Positions 28,252 through 37,291 of a DNA stretch of 64,000 nt are shown piece after piece. A program made the translations under genes and the position numbers. The notes below the pieces were generated by a model. That model was given only the letters and a program-made list of their open reading frames with translations. It was not told where the DNA came from and made no database searches. Every line of letters begins with the position of its first letter. Within the stretch, counting starts at the first letter, position 1. The DNA comes from Agromyces flavus (lineage in GTDB: Bacteria > Actinomycetota > Actinomycetes > Actinomycetales > Microbacteriaceae). The stretch spans positions 1,860,001 to 1,924,000 of the forward strand of contig NZ_LT629755.1 of NCBI RefSeq assembly GCF_900104685.1, given 5' to 3'.

Positions 28252-29374
28252 CCCGCGGCGCTCGGGCGGCGGGCTCGTCGCGTCGACCGGCTCGCCGGCC
28301 GCGCGCTGCCTCGCGGTAGACGCCCTCGTACGCCGCGGCCCGGGCCTCGGGCCGGAAGCGGTCGCGGATCGCGTCCGCGATGTCGTCGGCGGTGCGGTCG
28401 GCCGTGAGCGCCAGGGAGCGCTCGACCGCGTCGGCGTAGGCCGTCGCAGTCCGTTCCGCCACGAGGATGCCGTCGGGCTCGTCGACGAAGTCGCGCTGGC
28501 CGCCCGTCGCGCCGACGATGACGGGCCGCCCGCTGAGGAGCGCTTCGGCGATCGAGACGCCGAAGGTCTCGACCGAGGTCGGCATGAGGAAGAGGTCGGC
28601 GGCGGCGAGCGCCTCTCGGACGTCGTCCGGCGGGACCTCGCCGACGAACTTCACGGCGTCGTCGACCCCCAGCCGGGCCGAGAGCTCGGCCACCTCGTCG
28701 CGCATCGGACCCTCGCCGACCCAGGTGAGCCGTGCGTCGCGCCCGCGGCGATGCAGTTCGGCGACCGTCTCGACGGCGAGATCGGGACCCTTGCGCGGGA
28801 TGAGCGCGCCCACCGCGACGAGCCGCAGCGGCGCTTCGTGGATCGGGCGTGGCGCGGGGCGCGCGGGCGCGTCCACTACGTCGGGGATGACATCGACCGG
28901 CCGTCCGAGATGGGATGACAACTGCTCGGCGAGCGCGCCGCTGACGGCCACCACCGCGTCGGGGCGTCGCATGAGCCGCCGGGTCGCCGCGAGTCCGATC
29001 CGCACCGCCGGACCGACGGTCGACGTGTCGAGCAGCGCCGACCAGTGCTCGGTGTGCACCCACGGGATGCGCACGCGGACCGGTGCGAACGGAAGCAGCG
29101 CGGACGGCGACATCGTGTGCACCAGGTCGTACCGGCGGAGTCCCGCGCGCAGCGTGCGGGCGGCGCGGAGGACCTGGGCCGGACTCGACGTCGACATCTC
29201 CAGGCGGCGGACGCCGGCGGCGACATCCGCGCGGCCGACGGCACCGGGTGGGTGCAGGTGCAGCACGTCGACGTCGTGCGCGTGGCGGAGCAGTTCGACG
29301 TCGCGCTCGACGAACACCCCCGAGGTGGGCGCCGCCGCCGAGGGGAACCACGTCGTGACGGCGAGGACCCGCAC
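28235..29374 (-). CDS. Family 4 glycosyltransferase
   Basis: A 379-residue GT-B enzyme. The N-terminal half opens with VLAVTTWFPSAAAPTSGVFVERDVELL, the usual acceptor-side loop. The C-terminal half has LRLVAVGALIPRKGPDLAVETV and the E-x7-E region SVETFGVSIAEALLSGRPVIVGATGGQRDFV near residues 305-335, which binds the nucleotide sugar. Mannosyl- or glucosyltransferase activity would be typical, but the substrate is unknown. GTG 29374 is chosen because it follows TACCGT by six bases and opens directly into the fold. It is divergent from the 2-epimerase gene with only 43 bases between starts. Confidence 0.87.
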   Translation of the reverse strand: MRVLAVTTWFPSAAAPTSGVFVERDVELLRHAHDVDVLHLHPPGAVGRADVAAGVRRLEMSTSSPAQVLRAARTLRAGLRRYDLVHTMSPSALLPFAPVRVRIPWVHTEHWSALLDTSTVGPAVRIGLAATRRLMRRPDAVVAVSGALAEQLSSHLGRPVDVIPDVVDAPARPAPRPIHEAPLRLVAVGALIPRKGPDLAVETVAELHRRGRDARLTWVGEGPMRDEVAELSARLGVDDAVKFVGEVPPDDVREALAAADLFLMPTSVETFGVSIAEALLSGRPVIVGATGGQRDFVDEPDGILVAERTATAYADAVERSLALTADRTADDIADAIRDRFRPEARAAAYEGVYREAARGRRAGRRDEPAARAPRVRPGR

Positions 29375-29380
29375 CCGAGT

Positions 29381-29386
29381 ACGGTA
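29381..29386 (-). promoter_or_regulatory. -10 box of a probable leaderless promoter (minus strand)
   Basis: TACCGT on the minus strand, six bases before the GTG at 29374. It lies 18 bases from the plus-strand box at 29404-29409, so the two promoters are back to back and their polymerases would compete. Confidence 0.45.
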
Positions 29387-29403
29387 GCACCGGCCCCGCC
29401 ACG

Positions 29404-29409
29404 TAGAAT
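29404..29409 (+). promoter_or_regulatory. -10 box of a probable leaderless promoter for the 2-epimerase
   Basis: TAGAAT followed by eight bases and GTG at 29418, without a Shine-Dalgarno sequence directed at that start. Confidence 0.5.
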
Positions 29410-29417
29410 CGAGGCCC

Positions 29418-30485
29418 GTGAAGGTCATCAGCGTCGTCGGTGCACGTCCCCAGTTCGTCAAGCTCGCCCCCATCGCCCACGCGGCCGCCGCCGCGGGCGT
29501 CGAGCACGAGATCGTGCACACGGGCCAGCACTACGATCCGATGCTCTCCGACGTGTTCTTCGACGACCTCGGCATCCCGGCGCCGGGCGTGCACCTCGGG
29601 GTGGGCTCAGGCAGCCACGGCGTGCAGACCGGGGCCATCCTCGGCGCGCTCGACGCGGTGTTCGAGGAGCATGCACCCGATTGGGTGCTCGTCTACGGCG
29701 ACACCAACTCGACCCTCGCCGCGGCGCTCAGCGCCGTGAAGCTGCACCTGCCCGTGGCGCACCTCGAGGCCGGGCTGCGCTCGTTCAACCGCCGCATGCC
29801 CGAGGAGCACAACCGCGTCCTGACCGACCACGCCGCCGACCTCCTGCTCGCGCCGACGGATGTCGCGGCGCGCCACCTCGCCGATGAGGGGCTCGCCGAG
29901 CGCACCGTCGTCGTGGGCGACGTGATGACCGACGTCCTGATGCAGGTGCGGGACGCGCGGGCGGGCCAGCCGGTCGCGCTCATCGACGAGCTCGGCCTGC
30001 AGCCGGGCGGTTACTCGGTCGCCACCATCCACCGCGCCGAGAACACCGACGATCCCGAGCGGCTCCGGATGATCGTCGAGTCGCTCGCCGCGATCGACCA
30101 CCCCGTGGTCCTGCTCGCGCACCCGCGCGTGATCGCGCGCGCCCAGCAGCACGGCATCCATCTCGACGCGGGCTCGCTGGTGTCGCACGCTCCGCTCGCG
30201 TACCCCGACCTCGTCGGCGCGGTGCTGTCGTCGCGCGGCGTCGTCACCGACTCGGGCGGCCTCCAGAAGGAGGCGTTCCTGCTCCGCGTGCCCTGCACGA
30301 CGGTCCGCACCGAGACCGAGTGGGTCGAGACGGTCGAACTGGGCTGGAACGTGCTCGCGAACAGCGGCGACGAGATCCGGCACGCGGTGGCACGACCTGC
30401 GCCCGAGGCGACGGATGCCACGCCCTACGGCGACGGTCGCGCCGCCGAGCGCGTCATCGAGGAACTGGTGCGCCGCTCACGCTGA
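29418..30485 (+). CDS. Non-hydrolysing UDP-N-acetylglucosamine 2-epimerase family (WbpI-like)
   Basis: A 355-residue GT-B-fold epimerase. It opens with VISVVGARPQFVKLAP and continues EIVHTGQHYDPMLSDVFFDDLGIP, closer to the WbpI/WlbD subgroup than to WecB, whose members usually read FGTRPE. VYGDTNSTLAAALSAVKLHLPVAHLEAGLRSFNRRMPEEHNR and TDSGGLQKEA contain the family's catalytic acidic residues and UDP site. WbpI inverts C2 of UDP-GlcNAc(3NAc)A to give UDP-ManNAc(3NAc)A, the last step of the pathway whose other enzymes are at 19777-22447 and 26959. A plain UDP-GlcNAc/ManNAc epimerase role is the alternative. Convergent with the next gene, overlapping by 9 bases. Confidence 0.87.
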   Translation: MKVISVVGARPQFVKLAPIAHAAAAAGVEHEIVHTGQHYDPMLSDVFFDDLGIPAPGVHLGVGSGSHGVQTGAILGALDAVFEEHAPDWVLVYGDTNSTLAAALSAVKLHLPVAHLEAGLRSFNRRMPEEHNRVLTDHAADLLLAPTDVAARHLADEGLAERTVVVGDVMTDVLMQVRDARAGQPVALIDELGLQPGGYSVATIHRAENTDDPERLRMIVESLAAIDHPVVLLAHPRVIARAQQHGIHLDAGSLVSHAPLAYPDLVGAVLSSRGVVTDSGGLQKEAFLLRVPCTTVRTETEWVETVELGWNVLANSGDEIRHAVARPAPEATDATPYGDGRAAERVIEELVRRSR

Positions 30486-31607
30486 GCCCGGCTGGGCCGC
30501 GAGGGCGTCGATCGCGCGACGCCACACGGCGACCTGGGTCGCGCTCGAGAGCTCGTGCGCCGCACCGTCCGAGGCGGCCTTCCACCGCCGGACGGTCTCG
30601 GCGTCCATGCGATCGATGGCGTCGGTGAGGTCGGCGACGGCGAACCCCCTCGCCACCGCACCGATGCCGTGGCGCTCGACGATGGCGGCCATCTCGGGCG
30701 ACGGTCCGATGAGGACGCCGAGCCGCGCCTGCACGTAGTCGAACAGCTTGTTCGGGAGCGCCCAGCGGTTGTTGAAGCTCGTGGGCGGCAGCGCGTGGAT
30801 CCCGACGTCGTATCCGTTCAGGGTCGCCGACAGCTCGACGTACGGGACGGGCGGATGCAGCGTCACGCGCTCGGAGCGGCGCTCCCGCAGTTCCGCGATG
30901 AGGGTCGGGTCGTTCTCGGTGAGGTACAGGTCGAGGGTGACGCGCGAGGATGCCGCCTCCACCGCCTCGACCAGGGCGAGGATGTTGCGGTCGCGCAGGC
31001 CGGCCCCGCTGTGCACCAGCCGGATGGGGTCGCCCACCGGGCCGGGCGCCGCCTCCACGTACGGAGCGGCGTTGGTCACCACGCCCGCGTCGACGCCGAA
31101 CACGCGCCGGTACTCGTCCGCGATGCCCTGTCCGACGGTCGTGACCGAGTCGGCGCGGGTGACGGCGCGCCGCACGAGCCACGTCATGAGCGGACCCAGG
31201 AACAGGCGCCAGACGAGCACGTCCTCCTTCTGCTTCGGTGCGTACTCGTGCAGGTCGGCGTGGACGCCCTTCGCGGGCGCGAGCCGGAGTGCGATCGGCA
31301 CGGTGTCGACATCGTTCGCGAGCACCACGTCGAAGCGGCGGCCGTCGAGCAGCGGCCAGGCGGCGGCCACCGCGGGATTGGTCCAGTAGGCGCGGCGGAA
31401 GCGGCGGAGCACGACCGACGGCTTGTCGTACCGCCACGCGGCGGCGTCGTCGGGCAGCCGGACGTGGTCGACGACGCCGTCGGGCCGCTCGCCGTACCCG
31501 CAGGTGGTGACGTCGTAGTCGCGCGAGAACTCCTGCACCTGCTTCAGCACGCGGGCGTCGGACCGGATGGCGGAGAACGAGATGATGAGCAGGGACGTGC
31601 GGCTCAT
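30477..31607 (-). CDS. Glycosyltransferase (GT-B), tandem paralogue A
   Basis: A 376-residue protein with N-terminal LLIISFSAIRSDARVLKQVQEF, a pattern of GT-B enzymes in polysaccharide loci. Further landmarks are ADLHEYAPKQKED, VTTVGQGIADEYRRVFG, IRLVHSGAGLRDRNILALVEAV and the donor-side FNNRWALPNKLFDYVQARLGVLIGPS. It shares most of these with the adjacent gene, whose stop overlaps its ATG (ATGA). The two are a tandem duplication, likely acting on consecutive sugars. The donor cannot be assigned. Confidence 0.8.
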   Translation of the reverse strand: MSRTSLLIISFSAIRSDARVLKQVQEFSRDYDVTTCGYGERPDGVVDHVRLPDDAAAWRYDKPSVVLRRFRRAYWTNPAVAAAWPLLDGRRFDVVLANDVDTVPIALRLAPAKGVHADLHEYAPKQKEDVLVWRLFLGPLMTWLVRRAVTRADSVTTVGQGIADEYRRVFGVDAGVVTNAAPYVEAAPGPVGDPIRLVHSGAGLRDRNILALVEAVEAASSRVTLDLYLTENDPTLIAELRERRSERVTLHPPVPYVELSATLNGYDVGIHALPPTSFNNRWALPNKLFDYVQARLGVLIGPSPEMAAIVERHGIGAVARGFAVADLTDAIDRMDAETVRRWKAASDGAAHELSSATQVAVWRRAIDALAAQPGSA

Positions 31608-32755
31608 GCGCGAGCCTCCTCGATGATCCGGCCGACGCAGTCGGCCCAGACGTGCACCTGCGCCTCGGCCGACATGGGCTCGGCCGCGGCATCCGCCGAT
31701 CGCTTGAATCCCGCGACGGCCTCGCGGTCGAGCGCGTCGAGTGCCCGTGTGAGGGCCTCGGCGCTGAAGTCGTCGAGGACGAGTCCGAGGTCGTGCGTCC
31801 GCACGTACTCCGCCATCTCGGCGGACGGCCCGACGACCACCCCGAGGCGCGCCTGGACGTAGTCGAACAGCTTGTTGGGGAGCGCCCACTCGTTGTTGAA
31901 GTTGACCGGCGGCAGCACGTGGATGCCGAGGTCGAAGCCATTGAGCGTGCGGATGAGCGAGTCGTAGGGCACAGGATCGTGCAGGACGACGCTCGGCACG
32001 CCGTCGGCGCCGGCGCTCTGCTCGGCGAATCGACGGAGTTCCTCGAGGTAGCCGGGATCGTTGGGCGTCAGGTAGAGCTCGAGCGACACCGGGGCGGATG
32101 CCGCGGCCACCCCCTCGGCCATGGCCATGATGTTGCGGTTGCGCAGGCACGCTCCGCTGTGCACGATGCGGATGCGGTCGCCGACCGGGGTGGGCTGCAG
32201 GTCGGCGTACGGCGCGGCGTTCGTGACGATGCGCGGCGAGAAGCCGAACTGCCGTTCGTACTCGCGCGCGAGCCCGCCGCTGACGGTGGTCCAGGAGGCC
32301 GCGCGGGTGGCGTAGCGACGGGCGACCCATTCGTGGAACGGCCGGATCCGGCGGTTCCAGGCCTCGTGCTCCTCGTGCAGGCGAGGCGTGTACTCGTGCA
32401 GGTCGGCGTGAACGCGCGTCCCTCCGGCGAGCCGCACGGCCACGGGAACGGCCTCGAGGTCGTTCGCGAGCACCGCATCGAACCGCCGTCCCGCGAGTGC
32501 GTCGCCGGCCCAGGCCACGGCCGGGATGGACCACAGGGCACGCCGGTACCAGTGCAGCGTGATCAGCCGGCCGTTCAGGTCGTGCGCGGGGCGGTCGTCG
32601 GGGATCCGGACGTGCTCGACGACGCCCTCCGGCGGCGGACCGTATCCGCACGTCGTGACCGCGTAGCGGTCGCGGAAGAGGCGCACCTGCTTCAGCACGC
32701 GCGCGTCCCCTGCGATCGACGAGAACGACAGGATGAGCAGCTGTGGTTTCGACAT
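31604..32755 (-). CDS. Glycosyltransferase (GT-B), tandem paralogue B
   Basis: A 383-residue paralogue of the downstream gene, with LLILSFSSIAGDARVLKQVRLF at residues 6-27, ADLHEYTPRLHEEHE, IRIVHSGACLRNRNIMAMAEGV and NNEWALPNKLFDYVQARLGVVVGPSAEMAEYV. The two share near-identical motifs but differ in the middle, which fits different acceptors. The ATG at 32755 has an AAGGAA site four to six bases upstream, so it is probably the first gene of the pair. The GT2 gene at 32794 lies 38 bases upstream on the same strand. Confidence 0.8.
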   Translation of the reverse strand: MSKPQLLILSFSSIAGDARVLKQVRLFRDRYAVTTCGYGPPPEGVVEHVRIPDDRPAHDLNGRLITLHWYRRALWSIPAVAWAGDALAGRRFDAVLANDLEAVPVAVRLAGGTRVHADLHEYTPRLHEEHEAWNRRIRPFHEWVARRYATRAASWTTVSGGLAREYERQFGFSPRIVTNAAPYADLQPTPVGDRIRIVHSGACLRNRNIMAMAEGVAAASAPVSLELYLTPNDPGYLEELRRFAEQSAGADGVPSVVLHDPVPYDSLIRTLNGFDLGIHVLPPVNFNNEWALPNKLFDYVQARLGVVVGPSAEMAEYVRTHDLGLVLDDFSAEALTRALDALDREAVAGFKRSADAAAEPMSAEAQVHVWADCVGRIIEEARA

Positions 32756-32793
32756 CGTTCCTTCCTCGGCCGCTCGCGCGGCGGGTGTTGCGC

Positions 32794-33888
32794 TCAACGG
32801 GGCCATCCGACGTACCGGAGCATGCGTCGCAGGTCGCTCTCGCGGTCGAGGGCCCGCCACGGGGAGCGGGTCAGCAGGCGATCTGCCCGATGCGCCGCGT
32901 CGTGGCGGCGCACCGCCTCGACGACTGCGCCCTCGGGCGCCGAAGCGAGGACCGCGTCGAGCACCGCGCGATCGCGCCGGGACATCGGCGCGAGCGCGTC
33001 GGGGGCCAGACGGAGCCCGGCGGCCAGGAGGCCGCGGTAGGCCTCGAGGTCGCCGTCGGCGAACGCACCCGCCCGGGCGCGACGCAGGACGGCGCCCATG
33101 AGGTGGATGCGGACCGTCTTCACGACGAGCGCCTGGCGACGAGGACGCGGCAGCGCCGCGACCCAGGGCTCCGCGAACAGGTCGCGGTACGGGCGGACCT
33201 CGTCCTCGACGTCCATGGGGGCGGCGGTCACGCGGTCCACCGCGTCGGCCCCGATGACGTAGCCGGGGTCGGCCGGGTGGAAGTCGATGCGCTCCGCGAG
33301 GTTCCAGAGCCGGGCCGAGAAGCCCGCATCCTCCCCGCTGCGCAGCCCGGGCGCGAACTGGAGGCCCAGCTCCCCGACGAGCGGGCGCTGGATGAGCGCG
33401 AGCGGTGCCGTCCGGTAGGCCAGTCGGTCCTTGACGGGGTCGAGGCGACGGTGACGGGCTCGCCGGCTGAGGGGGTTGGCCATCGGAGGCCCGTCCTGGT
33501 GGCGCAGCGGATAGAGCAGGACCTGCGGAGCGTCGGCGCGAAGGCGGCCCACGAGCGCGTCCACCGCGCCGGGGTCGAACGAGTCGTCCGACCCCATCAC
33601 GCCGACCCAGGGCGCCTCGGCGAGTGCGAGGCCGTGGTTGAACGGACCGGCGGGGCTTCGGATGCCGTCGTGGAGCTCGAGCCAGCGCACGTCGGCGTCG
33701 GCGAACCGCTCGGCCGTCTCGCCGAAGGCGGTCGCCGGAAGGTTGTGGCACACGACCGTCACGCGGACGGGCGGCGCATCCGCCCGGGCGCCCGGCGCGC
33801 CGACGATCGACTCGATCGCCCGGCCGACCGGTCGACGTGCATCGTGCACCGCGATCACGACCTCCGCGATGGGAGTACCGGCCCTCAC
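32794..33888 (-). CDS. Family 2 glycosyltransferase, paralogue of the enzyme at 13167
   Basis: A 364-residue GT-A enzyme: IAEVVIAVHDARRPVGRAIES near the start, VRVTVVCHN, RSPAGPFNHGLALAEAPWVGVMGSDDSFDPGA with the metal motif GSDD, and a later RSGEDAGFSARLW acceptor motif. It matches the protein at 13167-14246 in length, motif order and several identical stretches. I chose GTG 33888 because GAGG sits eight bases upstream and the fold starts right after. Starts at 33945 or 33993 would add basic, unstructured residues. The substrate is unknown. Confidence 0.8.
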   Translation of the reverse strand: MRAGTPIAEVVIAVHDARRPVGRAIESIVGAPGARADAPPVRVTVVCHNLPATAFGETAERFADADVRWLELHDGIRSPAGPFNHGLALAEAPWVGVMGSDDSFDPGAVDALVGRLRADAPQVLLYPLRHQDGPPMANPLSRRARHRRLDPVKDRLAYRTAPLALIQRPLVGELGLQFAPGLRSGEDAGFSARLWNLAERIDFHPADPGYVIGADAVDRVTAAPMDVEDEVRPYRDLFAEPWVAALPRPRRQALVVKTVRIHLMGAVLRRARAGAFADGDLEAYRGLLAAGLRLAPDALAPMSRRDRAVLDAVLASAPEGAVVEAVRRHDAAHRADRLLTRSPWRALDRESDLRRMLRYVGWPR

Positions 33889-33965
33889 CCGCCAGACCTC
33901 ACGGAGCACACGCGACGATCCTAGCCGACGAGCGCGCGGCGTCATGTCGGCCCGCGCGCCGTCGA

Positions 33966-36314
33966 TCAGCCGATGAGCTCCATCGCCTGCCATCCGGTGC
34001 CGACGTCGCGCGCCGACAGCCAGCCGCCTCGTCCATTCCCCGGGTACAGGCGCAGCACGCCATCGGACGTGCGCGCGAGCACGTCGGATCGGAGGTCGCC
34101 GTCGAAGTCACCGGGGCTGCCGAGCCAGGTCATGCTCTGCCAGCCGTTGCCGACGAGGCGCGCCGCGTTGTAGCCGCCCGCACCGTTGCCGGGGTAGAGC
34201 CGCAGGTCGCCCGTGGGGGTGACGGCGAGCAGGTCGGGTCGCGCGTCGCCGTCGAAGTCACCAGGGCTGAAGACGCGACGCATGTCCTTCCAGCCCTGCC
34301 CGATCGCCGCGGGCGCGCCGAATCCGCCCTTGCCGTCGCCGGGGTAGCGCCAGAGCACGCCGGCCGCGTCGGTCGCGACGAGGTCCCAGTCGCGATCGCC
34401 ATCGAGGTCGCCGGCGCCCACGATCGCGGTGAAGCCGCTCCATCCGTTGCCGGCCTTGACCCGTGCGCCGAACCCGCCGACTGCGTCGCTCGGGTAGCGC
34501 CAGAGGTCGCCCGCCGCGTCGCGTGCGAGGACGTCGCGGAGCCCGTCGCGGTTGAAGTCCCCGGCGCCCAGCACCAGGTTCAGGCCCTTCCAGTCACCCG
34601 GAGCCGTGCGACGGGGCAGCCAGCCGCCCGAGCCGTTGCCGGGATAGATCCAGGTGCCGACCCCGGTGTCCTGCGCGAGCAGGTCGCGCGCCCCGTCACC
34701 GGTCAGGTCGCCCATGCCCGTGGCCAGCGCGACGGAGGCGACCGCCTCCGCGCCGGGACCCGCCATCATCTTCATGCCGCTCCAGCCGGTGCCCACGATG
34801 CGCGGGGTCCTCCATCCGCCCGAGCCGTTGCCGGGATAGAGGCGGAGCGTCCCGGCGGCGTCCCGGGCGAGCACGTCCTCCGCGCCGTCCCCGTCGAAGT
34901 CGCCCGGCGTGAGGATCCGGTCGAACGCCGTCCAGCCCGTGCCGATGCGCGACGCCCCCGACCAGCCCGCGCGACCGTTTCCGCCGTACAGCCACAGGCC
35001 GCCGACGGAGTCGCGCGCGAGCACGTCGGTGCGTCCGTTCCGGTCGAAGTCGAGACCGCCGACGAGCGCGGTGAAGGGGCCCCAGCCGACCCCCACCGTG
35101 CGCGGGGCGGCGAAGACGCCGGCCCCGTTGTTCGCGTGCAGTCGCAGGTTCCCGGCGGCGTCGCGCGTGAAGACGTCCTGGTCGCCGTCCCGATCGAAGT
35201 CGCCCGCGGAGAGCAGGGCGGTGATCTGCCCGTACCCGGTGCCGGCCGCGAGGCGCGGCACGAAGCGACCGGACCCGTCGGTCGGGTAGATCCAGAGCGC
35301 ACCCTCGCCGTCCACGGCGAGCACATCTCGGTGACTGTCGCCGGTCACGTCGCCGACGCCCTCGACGAAGCGCATGCCGCCCCATCCGACGCCCGCCTTG
35401 AACCGCGGACCCCAGCCTCCGCGCCCCGTGCCGGGGTAGAGCCAGAACGCGCCGGCGCCGTCGACCGCGTACACGAGCGGGATCTCGTCGGAGGCCACGG
35501 AGGTCGGTGCGGCCGGGGCGCTCGTGGCTCCGAACCAGTCGGTGAACATCCGCCAGAAGTTGCGGTTGCCGTAACTCGAGCACGAGTCGCCCGTGCCGTA
35601 CAGGTTCGCGAGCGCCGCGGCGTTGGGGCGGTAGGGGGTGTAGATGTAGAGCCCCGCGGTGGCCTGGTTCTGGATGTACACCTGGGACGAGCCGCATCCG
35701 GTGTTCGGATGCCACAGGATCGTGTTGTAGCGGCCGGCCTGGTACGCGCGGATCGTCGGGTTCGCCCGGTACTTCTTGAACTGCCACGCGGCGTTGTACA
35801 CCTGGTTGAAGAAGCCGTAGTACAGCGTGTCGCAATCGGCGGTGTCCGGGCATCCGTACCCCGTGGCCGAGCGGAACTGCCGGGTCGACGGCGTGGAGTC
35901 CGAGATGAGCCCCTGCTCCTTCTCGATGAGCACGATGAGCGCACGCGGATTGATGCCGCACGCGCGGGCGACCTTGTAGATGATGAGCGCGGCGGACTCG
36001 CTGGACTGGCCGGTGTAGGCGGTGCACCCCTCGCTCCGTGCGGGCTGGCTCGTCGTCGCCTGCGCGTAGTTCTTCAGGCAGACGTAGCCGCTCGCGCACG
36101 ACGGCACGCGCGCATCGAGGAAGGCCTGGATCTGCGCCACCGTCATGGTCGAGCTGTCGTAGAACACCTGGTCGCTGATGATCATGCCCGGATTGAAGTC
36201 CTTCGGATCCGCCGCGACCGCCTGCTCGGCCGATCCGCCGGCCGCGGTGACGGCGCCGGCGACCAGCGCGACGACCGCTGCCGCCGCCGCCCAGAACCGT
36301 CGAACCGAACGCAT
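33966..36314 (-). CDS. Secreted protein with lysozyme-like domain and ten FG-GAP/VCBS-type repeats
   Basis: A 782-residue exported protein. Residues 1-35 form a signal peptide (RSVRRFWAAAAAVVALVAGAV, then an AVAA-type cleavage region). Residues about 36-275 form a cysteine-containing domain with CGINPRALIVLIEKEQGLISD, reminiscent of the glutamate-bearing helix of lysozyme-like/transglycosylase folds, followed by SATGYGCPDT and FGATSAP. From residue 276 to the end lie ten repeats of about 50 residues, each with WLYPGNG-type strands and a DFDGDG calcium-binding loop, as in integrin-like beta-propellers. It may bind or remodel surface glycan or peptidoglycan. The ATG has GGGAG six bases upstream; a longer start at 36359 would precede the signal peptide. 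Confidence 0.82.
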   Translation of the reverse strand: MRSVRRFWAAAAAVVALVAGAVTAAGGSAEQAVAADPKDFNPGMIISDQVFYDSSTMTVAQIQAFLDARVPSCASGYVCLKNYAQATTSQPARSEGCTAYTGQSSESAALIIYKVARACGINPRALIVLIEKEQGLISDSTPSTRQFRSATGYGCPDTADCDTLYYGFFNQVYNAAWQFKKYRANPTIRAYQAGRYNTILWHPNTGCGSSQVYIQNQATAGLYIYTPYRPNAAALANLYGTGDSCSSYGNRNFWRMFTDWFGATSAPAAPTSVASDEIPLVYAVDGAGAFWLYPGTGRGGWGPRFKAGVGWGGMRFVEGVGDVTGDSHRDVLAVDGEGALWIYPTDGSGRFVPRLAAGTGYGQITALLSAGDFDRDGDQDVFTRDAAGNLRLHANNGAGVFAAPRTVGVGWGPFTALVGGLDFDRNGRTDVLARDSVGGLWLYGGNGRAGWSGASRIGTGWTAFDRILTPGDFDGDGAEDVLARDAAGTLRLYPGNGSGGWRTPRIVGTGWSGMKMMAGPGAEAVASVALATGMGDLTGDGARDLLAQDTGVGTWIYPGNGSGGWLPRRTAPGDWKGLNLVLGAGDFNRDGLRDVLARDAAGDLWRYPSDAVGGFGARVKAGNGWSGFTAIVGAGDLDGDRDWDLVATDAAGVLWRYPGDGKGGFGAPAAIGQGWKDMRRVFSPGDFDGDARPDLLAVTPTGDLRLYPGNGAGGYNAARLVGNGWQSMTWLGSPGDFDGDLRSDVLARTSDGVLRLYPGNGRGGWLSARDVGTGWQAMELIG
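33969..35489 (-). repeat. Coding repeat array: ten FG-GAP-like units
   Basis: Ten tandem units, eight of them exactly 50 codons long, one of 64 codons (the fifth, which carries a 14-codon insertion), and a shorter last one. Each starts VLARDAAG-like, then LYPGNGxGGW, then TGW, and ends GDFDGDGxxD. The third unit (LHANNGAG) and the first are the most divergent. Identity between units is visible at the DNA level as well. Confidence 0.85.
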
Positions 36315-36451
36315 CACCACTCCCGCCGCGCCTCCCGCGCCGGGCGGGACACGCGCCACATGCTACGGGCGCACCGCTCGTGCGGGCGCCCGCTCGTCCC
36401 GGCGCGTCGTGTTACCGTCGGACGCCCGGGATCGACGCCGACGGGGCCCGA

Positions 36452-37291
36452 TCAGGCGTGGTCGACGCTCGAGCCGCGCGCGATGAGGCGCCGGTAGGCG
36501 CGGCGGCGGATGGGCTCGGGCACGAATCGGTAGGTGCCGCGAACCGCCACGTTCCGCACGTACTGGGTACGCGACGTGAAGCCGATGCGCCGGAGTGCGC
36601 GTTGCAGCTGGAGTTCGCTGCGCCACTGCGCGACACCGCCGCGACGGGCGTACGCGCCCTCTCCGACGCGGTACATGACGAGGGGCTCGGCGAGGTTCCC
36701 GACGCGCGCGCCGGTGTGGATCATGCGCGCGAAGAGCCAGTAGTCCTCCATGAGGCCGAGCGGCTGGTATCCGCCCGCGCGCTCGACCGCCGTGCGGCGG
36801 TAGACGACCGTCGGATGGCTGAACGGGTCGTGGAACCGGGCGTACCGCTCGATCTCGGCCTGCTCGGTCCGAGGCACGCGCCGGCCCACGATGGAGCCGT
36901 CGTCGTCGAGGAACTCGAGCATGCCGGTCCCGACGAGGTCGAGTCCGCCCTCGATCAGCGGCACCTGCGCGGCGAATCGCTCGGGCAGCGAGATGTCGTC
37001 GGCGTCCATGCGGGCGACGATGTCGTGCTCGCTCAAGGCGAGTCCCTCGGCGAGCGCTCCGGCCAGCCCGGCGTTCTGCGCGATGCGGTGATGACGCACC
37101 GGAACGGGCGACTTGGCGATCGCGCCCTCGATGGCGCCTTCGAGTCCGGGCGACACCGGCCCGTCCTGGACGAGCACGACCTGCGCGGGCGGGCGCGTCT
37201 GGGCCATGACGGACGATGAGAACGCCTTGTCGAAGTGCACCGGGTGATCGCCGCGGTACACCGCCATCAGCAGGGCGAACGGCTCGCTCAC
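36452..37291 (-). CDS. Family 2 glycosyltransferase
   Basis: A 279-residue enzyme beginning FALLMAVYRGDHPVHFDKAFSS, with VVLVQDGPVS, the ARMDADDISLPERF metal motif (about residues 88-101), FSHPTVVYRR and EDYWLFARMI as the acceptor/base motif. This order is typical of the WaaE/KdtX-like and rhamnosyl- or galactosyl-type bacterial GT2 enzymes. Its GTG overlaps the stop of the GlfT1-like gene (GTGA), so the two are translated together and may make consecutive links. The start choice is supported by that overlap. The donor is unknown. Confidence 0.85.
   Translation of the reverse strand: MSEPFALLMAVYRGDHPVHFDKAFSSSVMAQTRPPAQVVLVQDGPVSPGLEGAIEGAIAKSPVPVRHHRIAQNAGLAGALAEGLALSEHDIVARMDADDISLPERFAAQVPLIEGGLDLVGTGMLEFLDDDGSIVGRRVPRTEQAEIERYARFHDPFSHPTVVYRRTAVERAGGYQPLGLMEDYWLFARMIHTGARVGNLAEPLVMYRVGEGAYARRGGVAQWRSELQLQRALRRIGFTSRTQYVRNVAVRGTYRFVPEPIRRRAYRRLIARGSSVDHA

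Noticed and set aside
33969..35489. Regular repeats considered as a CRISPR array or mobile element
   Set aside because: The unit length is about 150 bases with no unique spacers, and every unit is in frame and codes for a 50-residue protein repeat.
33837..36497. An 886-codon plus-strand frame with repeated segments
   Set aside because: It is antisense to the FG-GAP repeat gene; its repetition simply mirrors that repeat, and the minus frame has a signal peptide and calcium loops.
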